Shown here one piece after another: positions 48,253 through 62,242 of a stretch of DNA of 64,000 nucleotides. Source of the DNA: Trema orientale (lineage: Eukaryota > Streptophyta > Magnoliopsida > Rosales > Cannabaceae). A model generated the notes under the pieces. The model saw nothing but the letters and a program-made list of their open reading frames with translations. It made no database searches and was not told the DNA's origin. Position 1 is the first letter of the stretch. Each line of letters opens with the position of its first letter. The position numbers and the translations under genes were made by a program. The stretch covers positions 27,981 to 91,980 of the forward strand of contig JXTC01000034.1 in NCBI GenBank assembly GCA_002914845.1, in the 5' to 3' direction.

Positions 48253-49753
48253 TTACCGGCCCGCATAATCAGCCACACGATAAATCCAAACTTTGAGCAC
48301 AATAATCTTAGTGCTAATCAGCTCAAAGACACAAACGTCTCCTTCTTGCAAATCATTGTTCCTTAAAAATCCACACCACCCTTTGTCTAGTCTCTTAGAA
48401 TTATGTGATCTCGGATAACAATTGCTGCTAACAATGCACTGCTCTCCAATAGGAGCCTCAAGTGTTATGAGTTCAGAACTGCTCTGCAAGTACTTCCTCG
48501 CGAAATCCGCAGGCACATACTGCTCAAGGAAGAACCAAATTACAAACAAAGCAAATTTAAGATAATGAATTCAGTGTGTCAATGGAAACAAGTGATGAAA
48601 ATCGAAGTGCATAACTACCAATGAGCTCACCACATAGGTTTTATTATGTGGCTTTATGACAATCATGAAAGACGGATTGTTTAGCTTGTTCATTGTTGCG
48701 GCTCGGATGGCCTTCAGCCTTCTTCTCCTCATGTGGCTTCACAAATCTTCTTTTCTTGGAATGACGTGAACTTTTGGAACAAAGTAACCTTCTCCATCTG
48801 CATGTTTCACCGAAATATTGCTTCGGCCTATAGTCTCATTCATTTTCTGTTTACCTTTGTTTAGTTCATCGACTTTGTCCATTTCAGATACGTTTGACTG
48901 ATCTAATTCATACCTTTGGCTCCTATTTTTCTCACACGAATTCCCCGATGCAGGGGAACCAAATGAAGGCCTTCCAATATTCCTCTTGGAGAAACAATTA
49001 CGAGTATTTCTAGAAGAACCAATGTTAGAAATGAAAGGCTTGGCGTCAAAAATTTCATCACTCTCATCACTGTCTTCTTCATCACTGCTTTCATCTACAG
49101 ATGGGTATTCAATCTGATAACCAGAAACATTATTAAATATCATAACATGAAACTTAAGAGTTCCCTTCATATCTAAATACTAAAGCGTAGCCAAAATCAA
49201 TGGAGTAATGATCCACGAATACATGCCAACCATCAAGAAACCAGATCATGTTATCCTTGTGAGATTTCTTGACTCCGACTCGCCAAGTGCAACCATTAGG
49301 AACCGTAAGAGTAGCAAGTGTTGACAATTCCTCACCAAACTCGATCGAAAACTCCTCAGGGAGCAACTGAAATTTTCCATATTAAGTTGTAAAAAGAGTA
49401 CTTGGTTAAAAAGTCACAAGCAAAAATGCAGTATATACACATTGGCAAACAACTAATGACAATATATGTACACAGATATTCTTCGGAGATATACATAGCT
49501 AGGTGACAATAGTACACTGACATATCTCTTCTCCACCGAAAAACATAAGAGTCCTGAAAGTAACATGCGGTATATATGACTTTTCAAGGAACAAAGAAGT
49601 GAAGAAGCAAACGTCTTTTACCAGTTTTTGGTCAAGAATGGTGGACCGAAGCATTAGCTTGAAGAATTGCGGAGGTGATATTCTTGTCGGTCGGAGAAGA
49701 GTGCCCCTAGAGGGCCCTACTCTTCTCTGGAGATTCCTTCGTGTAGGTGGCAT
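48253..49753 (-). pseudogene. REM-like gene F, broken paralogue of E
   Basis: Exon borders match gene E: 49622-49753 (MPPTRRNLQRRVG), 48631-49366 and 48253-48519. One extra T near 49158 (CTCTTAAG against CTCTAAG in E) puts a stop after RYEGNS inside the first B3 domain. A second frame change near 48760 (after FVPK) ends the linker frame before the basic stretch. Another disturbance lies near 48710 (KKAEGHPSRNN-like against KKAIQAATMN). Exon 3 (YVPADFARKYLQSS to VADYAGR) is still open. Splice sites are kept. It is a host pseudogene of recent origin, since most of the sequence is still easy to align. Confidence 0.85.
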
Positions 49754-50064
49754 GAGAAACCAGGATGGCTTAGTGAGTCATTATTGGAGAAGTTGCATGG
49801 ACTAGGGAAGCAGAGGAAAGCAGAGGCCTCTGTTTTTATAAGGAAATGAAATTGAACGCCGTCCTTGAGACTTTGTTACATCATTGGAAAAGGACAATTC
49901 AACGTCCTTACCTATTCTAAATTAATTAATATTGAATCATTAACGGAGCCTTAAAACAAAAACGTTGCAATCACGTTATTTTTCGCAACAAATACCAAGA
50001 GTTACTTTCAAATTTAAAGATTTGTATCTTACATCTGTTTTGCTCGGAAAGCTGAAAAGATACT

Positions 50065-50399
50065 TGTTAAACAAGGATTAACGAATGATAACCGATAAAA
50101 GAATGAAAACAAGAACACACAAATTTAAGTGGAAAACTTTAATCGAGAAAAACTATTAGTAGATGATAAAATTTCATTATGTCAATAATAAAGTACAAAA
50201 AGTAGAACATTATGCGACCAAGTCGAAATATATAAAATCCAAAACTCTAAAATATATGTGTACAGATGAAAACTATACAATCCGTCTGCTTCCATTACAT
50301 ATCTCGAAAAAATTCTCCTATTTACATAAAAAACCACATATGTTGCGCCGCGAAGCTTTCAAGCTGGGGTAAATAAAATTCGGGTCAAGAACTCTAACA
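50065..50399 (-). mobile_element. Solo Copia LTR with 5-bp target duplication
   Basis: The 335-bp LTR begins TGTTAAAC and ends CTCTAACA on the plus strand. Perfect ATACT lies at 50060-50064 and 50400-50404. It aligns with the LTR at 546-918. The matching site in the first block (about 43255) is empty. It is a solo LTR that arose after the block duplication. Confidence 0.92.
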
Positions 50400-50712
50400 A
50401 TACTTTAGTTTGTTATAGTAATCTCAATAAATGGACTTAATCTATATATATATATTCCTTTTCTTTTCCGTTTCCAATTGCTACAGCTTTTGTCAAGATT
50501 GTTTGGTTTATGGCCAGTGCCCATCCCAACACTTTGATAAGGACTTGATTTTCTATACTAAGCAAGCAGCATACTTACTGTTGACATTACATTCCAAACT
50601 GCCAAAAAGAGTAATAATATTGTGCATATACACGCTTTAAGGGAAGCATCCAATAATTACAATTACTCTAAGAAAGAAAATACATTTTGGTTAAAAGATG
50701 GTTGTGATGAGG

Positions 50713-54458
<3,746 letters not shown>

Positions 54459-54459
54459 A

Positions 54460-57111
54460 TTAAATTGCCTAGCCACAAAAGAGCCCCCTAATTCTCAGCT
54501 TCTTGTGCAAAAAGCTAAAGACTTCCAGAAAAGGAGAGAAATTTGGAAACTCCTAATTCAATAAATACTAACAAGTCCATATCTGAAACACCTGAAATAT
54601 GCAGATCATAACATACCGGTCAAGTTTGGTACAAACAAGAAGACCAGTGGCATATAGTAATTGCAGAATACAGTAATCATTAACCAAGCCAATAATGATA
54701 AGCATGATAGAACTTAATGAGAAGACAATTCTGCTAAATTACCAGAACCAGACAAAACCCATTTTAGCAAATATCTGAGCCACCACTAACTCAAAAAAAG
54801 CAGCACGTTTAAGAGCAAGGTTAATACTTTTAGGGGAAAACTTACACTGTGTGAACTGAAGTAATCAAAAGATGAATAGCAGCAGAGAAAAAATGTGTCT
54901 CCAAATGACCAAAAGTTGACAGCTTTAATCTAAGTTCAACGGCACAAAAGGAAACTGAAAAGAAGAAGTTGGAAAATTTTTCAATAAATAGACTGGTTTC
55001 AAAGAAGCGTTATTAACAGGCTAACAGCCATCACTAGGGTCCCCCCCAAAAAAAAAAAAATACAGAATAGAACATACTAACAGTACTTGCAATTGGGTCT
55101 TTCATGAAAATTAAGGAAGCTTAAAAAGGACCAATGAAAATGTTTAGCAATGAAGCAATGAAGTCAACAAATTTCCTAAGTTTGTTGCCCTCCCATAACA
55201 TAATTGTTTTATCCGATTAAAATTTATTAGATACGTTTTTTATGATAAAAGATGAAAAAAAAAAAACCATTAAATAATAAGTTCTAATTTTTATTTATTT
55301 TTTTTCTAATTATCTAAATTTTAGTACTGTTAGATTATAATCTAATAACTTAAAAAGAAGGGTTTGTATCACTCAGGTCCCCAACCTTTCTCCCAAGTAT
55401 TAATTAGGTCCCCAACCTTTTTTTTGTAGTTTTTAGATCCTCAACTTTTCATATTCGTATCACTTTAGTCTTTTTTCAATTTTTCAGTCCAATTCAACTG
55501 TTATCTAACAATTTTTGTATCACTTGGGTCCTCAATCTTTACACAATGTATCACTTAGATTTAATTGTTATTATTAACAATATTGTATGATTTAATTGTT
55601 CATTCTAATTGATACATTGTGTAAAGATTGAGGACCCAAGTGATACAAAAACTGTTAGATAACAGCTGAATTGGACTGAAAAATTGAAAAAGGACTAAAG
55701 TGATACGAATATGAAAGGTTGAGGATCTAAAAACTAAAAAAAAAAAATTGGGGACCTAATTAATAGGTGAGGGAAAGGTTGGGGACCCCAAGTGATAGAA
55801 ACCCTAAAAAGAATGACTTATTAAATTAGAACCTATATATACCGTGGAGAGAATACTTTACAACTTGGGGATACATGTCACTAAGTTCGTACAAATAAAG
55901 CTGTAAGTGGATACAAAAAAGCAGAGAAAAGACATCATTAGATATAGTGAAAGGAAGTGCCATGAATTGGAAAAAATTAAGACAGTGGATACACATTGAT
56001 TAGCAAATTTACTTATTTACTTGTTTATTCTGTTTTTGTGTGTGTAATAATTAGCACAAATTGTTGGTGCACATACATATATACCTCATGACAGGCCTTA
56101 ACAAAAGGCGCACATGAAGATTCCCACATAATGATTTAAATAGAGTGTCCACAGTCCACTACAAGTTATTCGTTTTTGAGTTGCCATAATTGTTGGTCCT
56201 CAGCCTCGGGCACGTGTGTGGATCGATATTTTTTTTGGACTTCTTTGATCTTTGTTATTATTTTTATTATTAATATTTTTCTGGACAGAATATAGTGTAG
56301 ATTATATCGGATCTATCTATCAAAACTACTGTTACATTCACATCATTGTTAAAATTAGAGTAATCAATTTATCATAACACTGCTGACATTGAAGAGAATT
56401 ACATGTACACCCCTTATGTTAGTCAAATTTGTCAAATTCAATTGTTGAGTTAAATTTTTGTACTTAATTACGAAAATACCCTTAACCGGGTAAGAAAATA
56501 ACTTTCATATGAAATTAATCAGCAAATAAGGACAAATATCTATCCAGTTGATCTACCTTAAAGTGTATTTCTCACCATACAACGTCAACTATACCCAAAT
56601 TCCTCCCAACAACACCAAATTCCCTAATCAAGGTACTTCAAAAAAAAAAAGAAAAAAAAAAACTCGACACGTTTGGTACAAGATTCGAATCCTATTCTTC
56701 AAATCCAGAAACAACATTTACATAGAAAGTTGGAAAGATAAATGTTTTATCCTTTCAATTTTCTACATAAAAACTGTTTATGAATTTGAAAGATAGAGTT
56801 CGAATCCTATACCAAACGCGTTCTCAGAATTCCTCAATCCAACACTTGCCCACCTTCTATTTTCTACCGTTTAGAGTTTTTTTTTCCCTCTCTATCTTAC
56901 TGGTCAAAATACTGCAAAAGCAAATAAACGAGAGACACCATAAAAGAATCTTGAAAAAACATAAGAACAATAAGTAAGCTAAAGTGATGAATTTGAAACA
57001 CGAGAACATAAATATATATATATATACAGAGAGAGAGAGAGAGAGAGAGACTCAAACATGGGAAATATCTTATAATTTATAAAGCACATTTGAAAATGCA
57101 AATTGACTTAC
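54460..57111. other. GLR upstream region, possibly a long 5'UTR intron
   Basis: No coding gene. It holds a fold-back MITE (55360-55804). A donor-like GTAAGTCA lies on the minus strand at 57111, next to the putative leader exon. Confidence 0.5.
55360..55804. mobile_element. Fold-back MITE (445 bp) with 9-bp target duplication
   Basis: Perfect TAAAAAGAA lies at 55351-55359 and 55805-55813. The two arms, each about 200 bp, are inverted repeats (left GGTCCCCAACCTTTC, right GAAAGGTTGGGGACC; ATGTATCAC against GATACATTG). The centre is a short AT-rich loop near 55585. The 9-bp duplication points to a Mutator-type transposase acting in trans. Non-coding. Confidence 0.88.
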
Positions 57112-57200
57112 CGATATATCATGCGAGCATGAGCAGCCATTGGACTTTGGGAGCAGAGAGAGCGAGAGAGAGAGAGAGAGAGAAAAGAGAGTAGAGTTGC
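57112..57200 (-). promoter_or_regulatory. Putative GLR 5'UTR exon with upstream ATG
   Basis: On the minus strand a CT-rich stretch (GA microsatellite at 57156-57183) leads to a donor CG|GTAAGTCA. An ATG with a short frame (MAAHARMIYR) lies in it. A long leader intron down to the GLR first coding exon would fit, with an acceptor near 54586 (TGTTTCAG), but no transcript evidence is available. Confidence 0.35.
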
Positions 57201-57249
57201 CGGCTCAAATTAATTCTGAACTCACCATTCCATTCCATTATAGCGAATG

Positions 57250-57938
57250 GTGTCCTTTTCTCTTGTTTAATAGTGACATTTTATAACCACCCCATCTATC
57301 TAGTCTCCACTTATGTTCTCTCATTCTTTAAATTAAATCTCAGGTAGGAGTAAATCAATTGCAAGTTGACCTCTTTTCTTATTATTTCATGATAAACAAT
57401 CATGTTTTTCTATTCACTCATTTTTTTTTTCCGAAAGACACTCCTCATTTTTCACACCCACACATTTCAAACATTTCTCTTTTGCAGTTTTGTTCTTTTC
57501 TTTTTGGGTCCAACTGTCCCGACTGGTGTCTTGTCTGTTTATTGAACTCGGGATTTGGCCTTAAATAATTTTTTGCCCCACATGCCCGAGTTGTGGGAAA
57601 TGGACCAAGCCATGAGTAATTTGGACCAAAATGAATTTCTCTTTTTATATGGAAATGGACTTGGTTAGGAGTAACTAATATCAATATATAAAAAATTAAC
57701 TTTTTCTAGAAAAACAATGCTATGAAGATCATTAACCAAGTCGTGTGTCTTGGGCATCACATGATATCCTATAGTATTATTCTATACATAAGTTTGTGAT
57801 AGGTAGTCATTATATTTGAGAATGTTGATTAGTCCTACGAAAAGTCTAATTTACGAGTTGTAATGCTTAAAATCATTATAGCCTAAATTACTCCTAATCA
57901 TATCCATTTTTTTTATTACTAGTTAAAAATTTTGTGGA
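57250..57938. other. Intergenic
   Basis: No gene is supported. Confidence 0.5.
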
Positions 57939-57947
57939 TATAAACAA

Positions 57948-58122
57948 GGGGATGGCTACGGTAAGGGCGTCCCTACTTAGGGTCATGCCTTAATTATCAT
58001 TGGATGGGAATCTGTGGGGAATAACGGGAATCTGTGGAGAATCTATTTATATACAGATTCCCATCCAACGGTAAATAGACAGGAACCTACGTAGGGACGC
58101 CCCTACTGTAGACGCGCCCAAC
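57948..58122 (-). mobile_element. Mutator-like MITE, copy 2
   Basis: This is the reverse-oriented partner of 2581-2754: it starts GGGGATGGCTACGGTA and ends in GACGCGCCCAAC. A perfect 9-bp target duplication, TATAAACAA, lies at 57939-57947 and 58123-58131. It is 175 bp long and has no coding capacity. Confidence 0.88.
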
Positions 58123-58179
58123 TATAAACAATATGAAAGTTAGTTACTAAAAATTGATTTTGAGTGCTTAAAAAAATTA

Positions 58180-60330
58180 TTGATTTTTTGACCAAGCCCT
58201 CTTAGTGGGCCCCTCTTCCCCCACCAAAAAGCCCATTTGACTTTCGAATTGGACCCAGGCCTAATTTCCTTTTGGGCCTATTTTGGTTTAGAGGCCGGGA
58301 TGAAGAGCCAACGCTGTCTTGTAAATTGGGAACTTGACATGAGTAGTGCTATTTTAGCATAAAATGACTTATTTAGTTGCAATTTTCAAAATAATATTTC
58401 TAATGCTCCCTACGAAATAAAAAATCCAAAACATCCTTGGATTGGACTTTTTTGAATTACTCTTGTCAAAGCTTTCAAGTTACTTCTTCTTTTTTTTGCA
58501 TCCTTTTTTTTATTTTTTTAAATTATAAGTCTAAAACTCATAAAGGAGAAGTGGAAGAAAAATCATTGAACACATATATTCTCCTTCATTTCAGATCGAA
58601 TAACTACACCTCCTCTCATCCCTATTTCACAGAGGAATATTATCAAAATCTACTTCAATTAAATATACACCCACTCCCCAAATGCACTCTTGTTTTTTTC
58701 CTCTCTCTCTCTCTTTAGAACTATCTTAGTAGATCTTGTTCAGCCCCTTCATAAATCTCGAAAATTCAGAGAAAAAGGCAATGAATCTTAATCTTAAGTA
58801 ATACATCGTCAACTCAACTCTTGTTCTAGCTCTCCATCGATCATTGGTCTATGTTTTTTTTAATAATTATTTTTTAAAAAAATTATTTTTGGAGGGTTTA
58901 AGCTTAAAATATGAGATGGGTCATATTTATTTGGTCTTAGATTTTATTTTCCTTTCTAGGATTTTAAATTTTCAAATACCCTTTGTTTGGTTAGAAAGAA
59001 AATTCAAAGAAATAGAAAGTTTGACCCATAGAATCGAATTTGTTTGTTGATTATTATGGTTAAAGATGGAAATTTTTCTAGATCTGAAAAAATCTTGTTC
59101 AAAAATCGTCACAATTTTTGTGACTCTGAGTCATAAATTGTGACTTAATGTTAAGACTATTAGTGACAATGTATCACAATTGGCTGTTGTCAATTTTTCA
59201 TTTTACTGTATTTTTAGATAACTAAAAGTTTTTGAGTCAAAAATCCATGCCTTATGATTACCCAAAATATTTCCACTCATCCAAAAATTTCGTAAAATGC
59301 ACAAGATAATAGCCAGTTATAATACGTTGTCACTAATAGTACGACCTAGGGTCACAATATATGACATAGTATCACAAAAATCGTGACTATTATCGAACGA
59401 AATTTTTCTAGATCTGGAAAAAACTTGTTTGTAAATACAATAAATAACATATTACTTAATTTAAGTTTATACAAATATTACCCAGTCAATCACAATCTCA
59501 TTTTGCATCTAAATTTTTTGTCATACATGTATTAATATACAAATTATTTTTAATGCCCTCAGCCTCGAAATTCTTCTTATTCAACCTTAGTGATGTCGAT
59601 GGGTAGAATGAAAGTTAAATCCGATCTAAACCTTGAAATCTAGTTGGATTCGTTTATAAGTTATTTCTATGGGATGTTGGTGTATGAAATTACAATTTAG
59701 ATGCATTTTTTAAGGTGATTTTTTTTTTTTTTTAGTTTTTGAGAGGATTTCATGAATTTTTTGGCAGCCACTCATGTTTCATGTATCTCATATATAACTA
59801 ATAAAGAAAATGACATAGTTTTTCTTATAAAATTATATTTGTGTAAGATAAATGTTCCTTTTATAAAGTTGGCACAAATTTTGTGACTGAGAGTCACAAA
59901 TCACTGTATCATGTAAATATTGTACATATCATAATAACAGAGATTTCATAATATTCGTAATGATGTAAAATACACTGTGATCATGAGTCACAAAATTGTG
60001 ACCACGAGCTGTACATTTGGGAGGGAAAAAAAATAAGAGAAAATAGGGAAAAAGAGAGAAATACTTGACTAAAAAGCATAAAATAACAGAAGAGAAATTT
60101 CGGAATGAGTATTTTTTCTCTCCCCAAAAGTAACTAAAAAAGTTATTATTTTAAACTATAAATGTCCTTTTGAAAAAATAAAATAAAAAAAGTCAATTGG
60201 GCCCAAATTTAAACTATCGATTTCAATTTTTTTAAATTAGGTTCACTTTCGAATTCGGCCTAATTTACTTTTGGGCCTATTTTCGGTTATTGGCCCGGGA
60301 TACAGAGCCTGGCTCGGCCTTGTAATCATT
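58180..60330. other. Intergenic, with duplicated segment ends
   Basis: No gene. The segments 58235-58340 and 60245-60330 align (CTTTCGAATT, GGCCTAATTT.CTTTTGGGCCTATTTT, GGGAT.AGAGCC), so this is an old local duplication of an intergenic stretch. A fold-back repeat lies inside at 59068-59430. Confidence 0.55.
59068..59430. repeat. Fold-back repeat flanked by ~34-bp direct repeats
   Basis: Inverted arms hold ATCGTCACAATTTTTGTGAC and its complement ATCACAAAAATCGTGAC, with ACTATTAGTGACAA against TTGTCACTAATAGT further inside. Outside the arms, the direct repeats GAAATTTTTCTAGATCTG(G)A..(T)CTTGTT lie at about 59069 and 59399. A third TGTGAC-rich bit lies at 59875-60005. Confidence 0.7.
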
Positions 60331-60339
60331 GATCCCAAA

Positions 60340-60985
60340 ATTATCGCTGCTGAAGAAAAAAAGGAAAAAAAAAAAGCCGAAATATTTTGTCCACAGCCGG
60401 ATATAATATTTCCAAATAAATCAATAAACAGAAGAATTTTACATAATGGCTAAAATTCCTAACAGACAAGGAAACTAAAGATTCCATATAAATCCGATAT
60501 GAATACAATTAAACATATAAAATCGAGTAAGTATCTCAATTATTTCTCCAAGAAATCTTTGTTTCCCTAATTTGATGGGATTTTGTGGACTTTCCTGTTT
60601 CTCTCTCAAGGTGGGAGTGATCACCAGAAAATTTTGGCGATCGAGGTGACAAGCTTTCAAAGCCCAAACAAACATACAGTATTCTCAAATCATTTTATTT
60701 ATTCTCAAATCTTTTTTTTTTAAAAGAAAAATATTTGTTATTTCAATCAACCAAACAGAGCAAAAAGTAAAAACCTTAGAAAAAAAAAATAGTGATAACT
60801 CCATCATATGAGCATAAAAAACATTTGCATTTTCTTGTTATTAGGATGGCCACTTAACTAAAAGAACTAGTACTAAAGAAGAGAAGAAACATTGGAATAA
60901 TATTATTATGAGTTCGATTAAAATAATAAAGCCAGTATAAATGTATTAATTAATCCCAATAAACAAACTAATAACAACTTTAAGA
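60340..60985. other. Intergenic
   Basis: No gene is supported. Confidence 0.5.
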
Positions 60986-60986
60986 G

Positions 60987-62242
60987 TTAATTAATATCAG
61001 AATTATTAGATGAAAACAAATAGCAAACAAATACCAAAAGAAATACAGGGATGCCAATTCCAGCCAAGGCAAAAGCCCGTGACGAGTCCCATGATCCACC
61101 CGCTATGCAAGGCCAGCTCAATAAATTTTGAGGCCTAAGGCGAACATTTAGAACAAGATATTCTGAAATTAAATTATATTTATGAGAAATTTTTAGACGC
61201 ATTTCTTTAAAAAAAATTTATTATTATTTCTGAAGATAGAAGACAACTTCTTTTAGATATATTGGTTGAGTAATAAAATATACAAATTATGATGTATTTT
61301 GACTTGATTAAATATATTAATAGCCAATTTGGTAGGAAAATTAACTTAACAACTGAAAGAATGGACGTTGAATAAGAAATTAATAATATTAAAAAGTTTT
61401 GGAAGAAACAAGCTTTATAATGAAATACAATAAAATAAAAATAAAAACTTGTTCCAATTTTAGAAAAAAAGCAAGATGCCTACTATTTTTTTTTTTTACA
61501 ATAAATAAAAAATTCATGAATTTTAAAAAAATACATTGATTTATTGAATCGAGATTAAAATTTTTGTAGTCTATTGAAACTACTATGTATTATTTATATA
61601 TTTTAAGCCTATGCATAGATATTAAGAACTTTTGAATGTATGAAATCCTTAAAAGAAATTAGTAATTTAGGGCCTTAACTCGAGATGAGGCCTAAAACAA
61701 TTGCCTTAATGGCCTTACCCTCGAGCCACCCCTACCGCTACGCATTCATGGCATTCATGCAATTTAAAACCAAGTTTCTCCGGTGGCATTATAAGAAAAA
61801 TGTATCTTGAGATCCTTACAAACCACAAATATAGGAATTTCTTGCATGGATAATGTCTTACCTTTGAACTTAACCTTAGCTTTCGAGTCAGATTGTAGTA
61901 CCGAAACGCTTGCTTCTCTCGCATAATTATACTCGTCCACTGGCATTGTAATGTTCTCCAAACTTATCCGGACCATCGTTTTCTCCTTTCCGGCTTGCTC
62001 GAAAGGCCGGAGATCAGCACCGTCGAAGACTAGTGAGGTGTTATTCTCTTTTTTTTCCATGGACAGCATAGGCTTTTATTTTACTGTAAGCCATGCCCTC
62101 GTTCTCCTTGTTCCTGACCAACAAGTCCAAGTCCAAGTCCAAGTTGACCCCTCTTACGTGATCATGATCGCCGGTGTACACCTTCACAAAGGCCAAAGAG
62201 ACCGAGAAAGAAGGCAGTTTAGGGGCCTCGATTGGGTAGTTT
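60987..62242 (-). pseudogene. LEA_2-like relic, fourth copy, split by a hAT element
   Basis: Read from the right: 62242-62060 gives a LEA_2 domain start (SFSVSLAFVKVYTG, LDLDLLVRNKENEGMAYSKI). The frame then changes near 62062, and 62060-61764 gives ENNTSLVFDGADLRPF, LENITMPVDEY and CKDLKIHFSYNATGETWF, ending at a TAA. The C-terminal span (SWDSSRAFALAGIGIP, VFLLVFVCYLF) lies at 60987-61107, beyond a hAT derivative inserted at 61108-61734. The N-terminal span and start are missing; an LTR-like sequence begins at about 62243. This is a broken host gene, distinct in sequence from the copies at 2.8 and 14.1 kb. Confidence 0.75.
61108..61734. mobile_element. hAT-like non-autonomous DNA transposon (627 bp)
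   Basis: The 8-bp target duplication is CCGCTATG at 61100-61107 and CCGCTACG at 61735-61742, with one mismatch. The ends are CAAGGCCAGCTCAA at the left and TCGAGCCACCCCTA at the right, related inverted repeats. The interior is AT-rich without a transposase frame. It interrupts the LEA_2 relic. Confidence 0.78.

Noticed and set aside
50431-50640. Small plus-strand frame next to the GLR 3' end
   Set aside because: It overlaps the duplicated 3' flank, is not conserved in the first block and has no family features.
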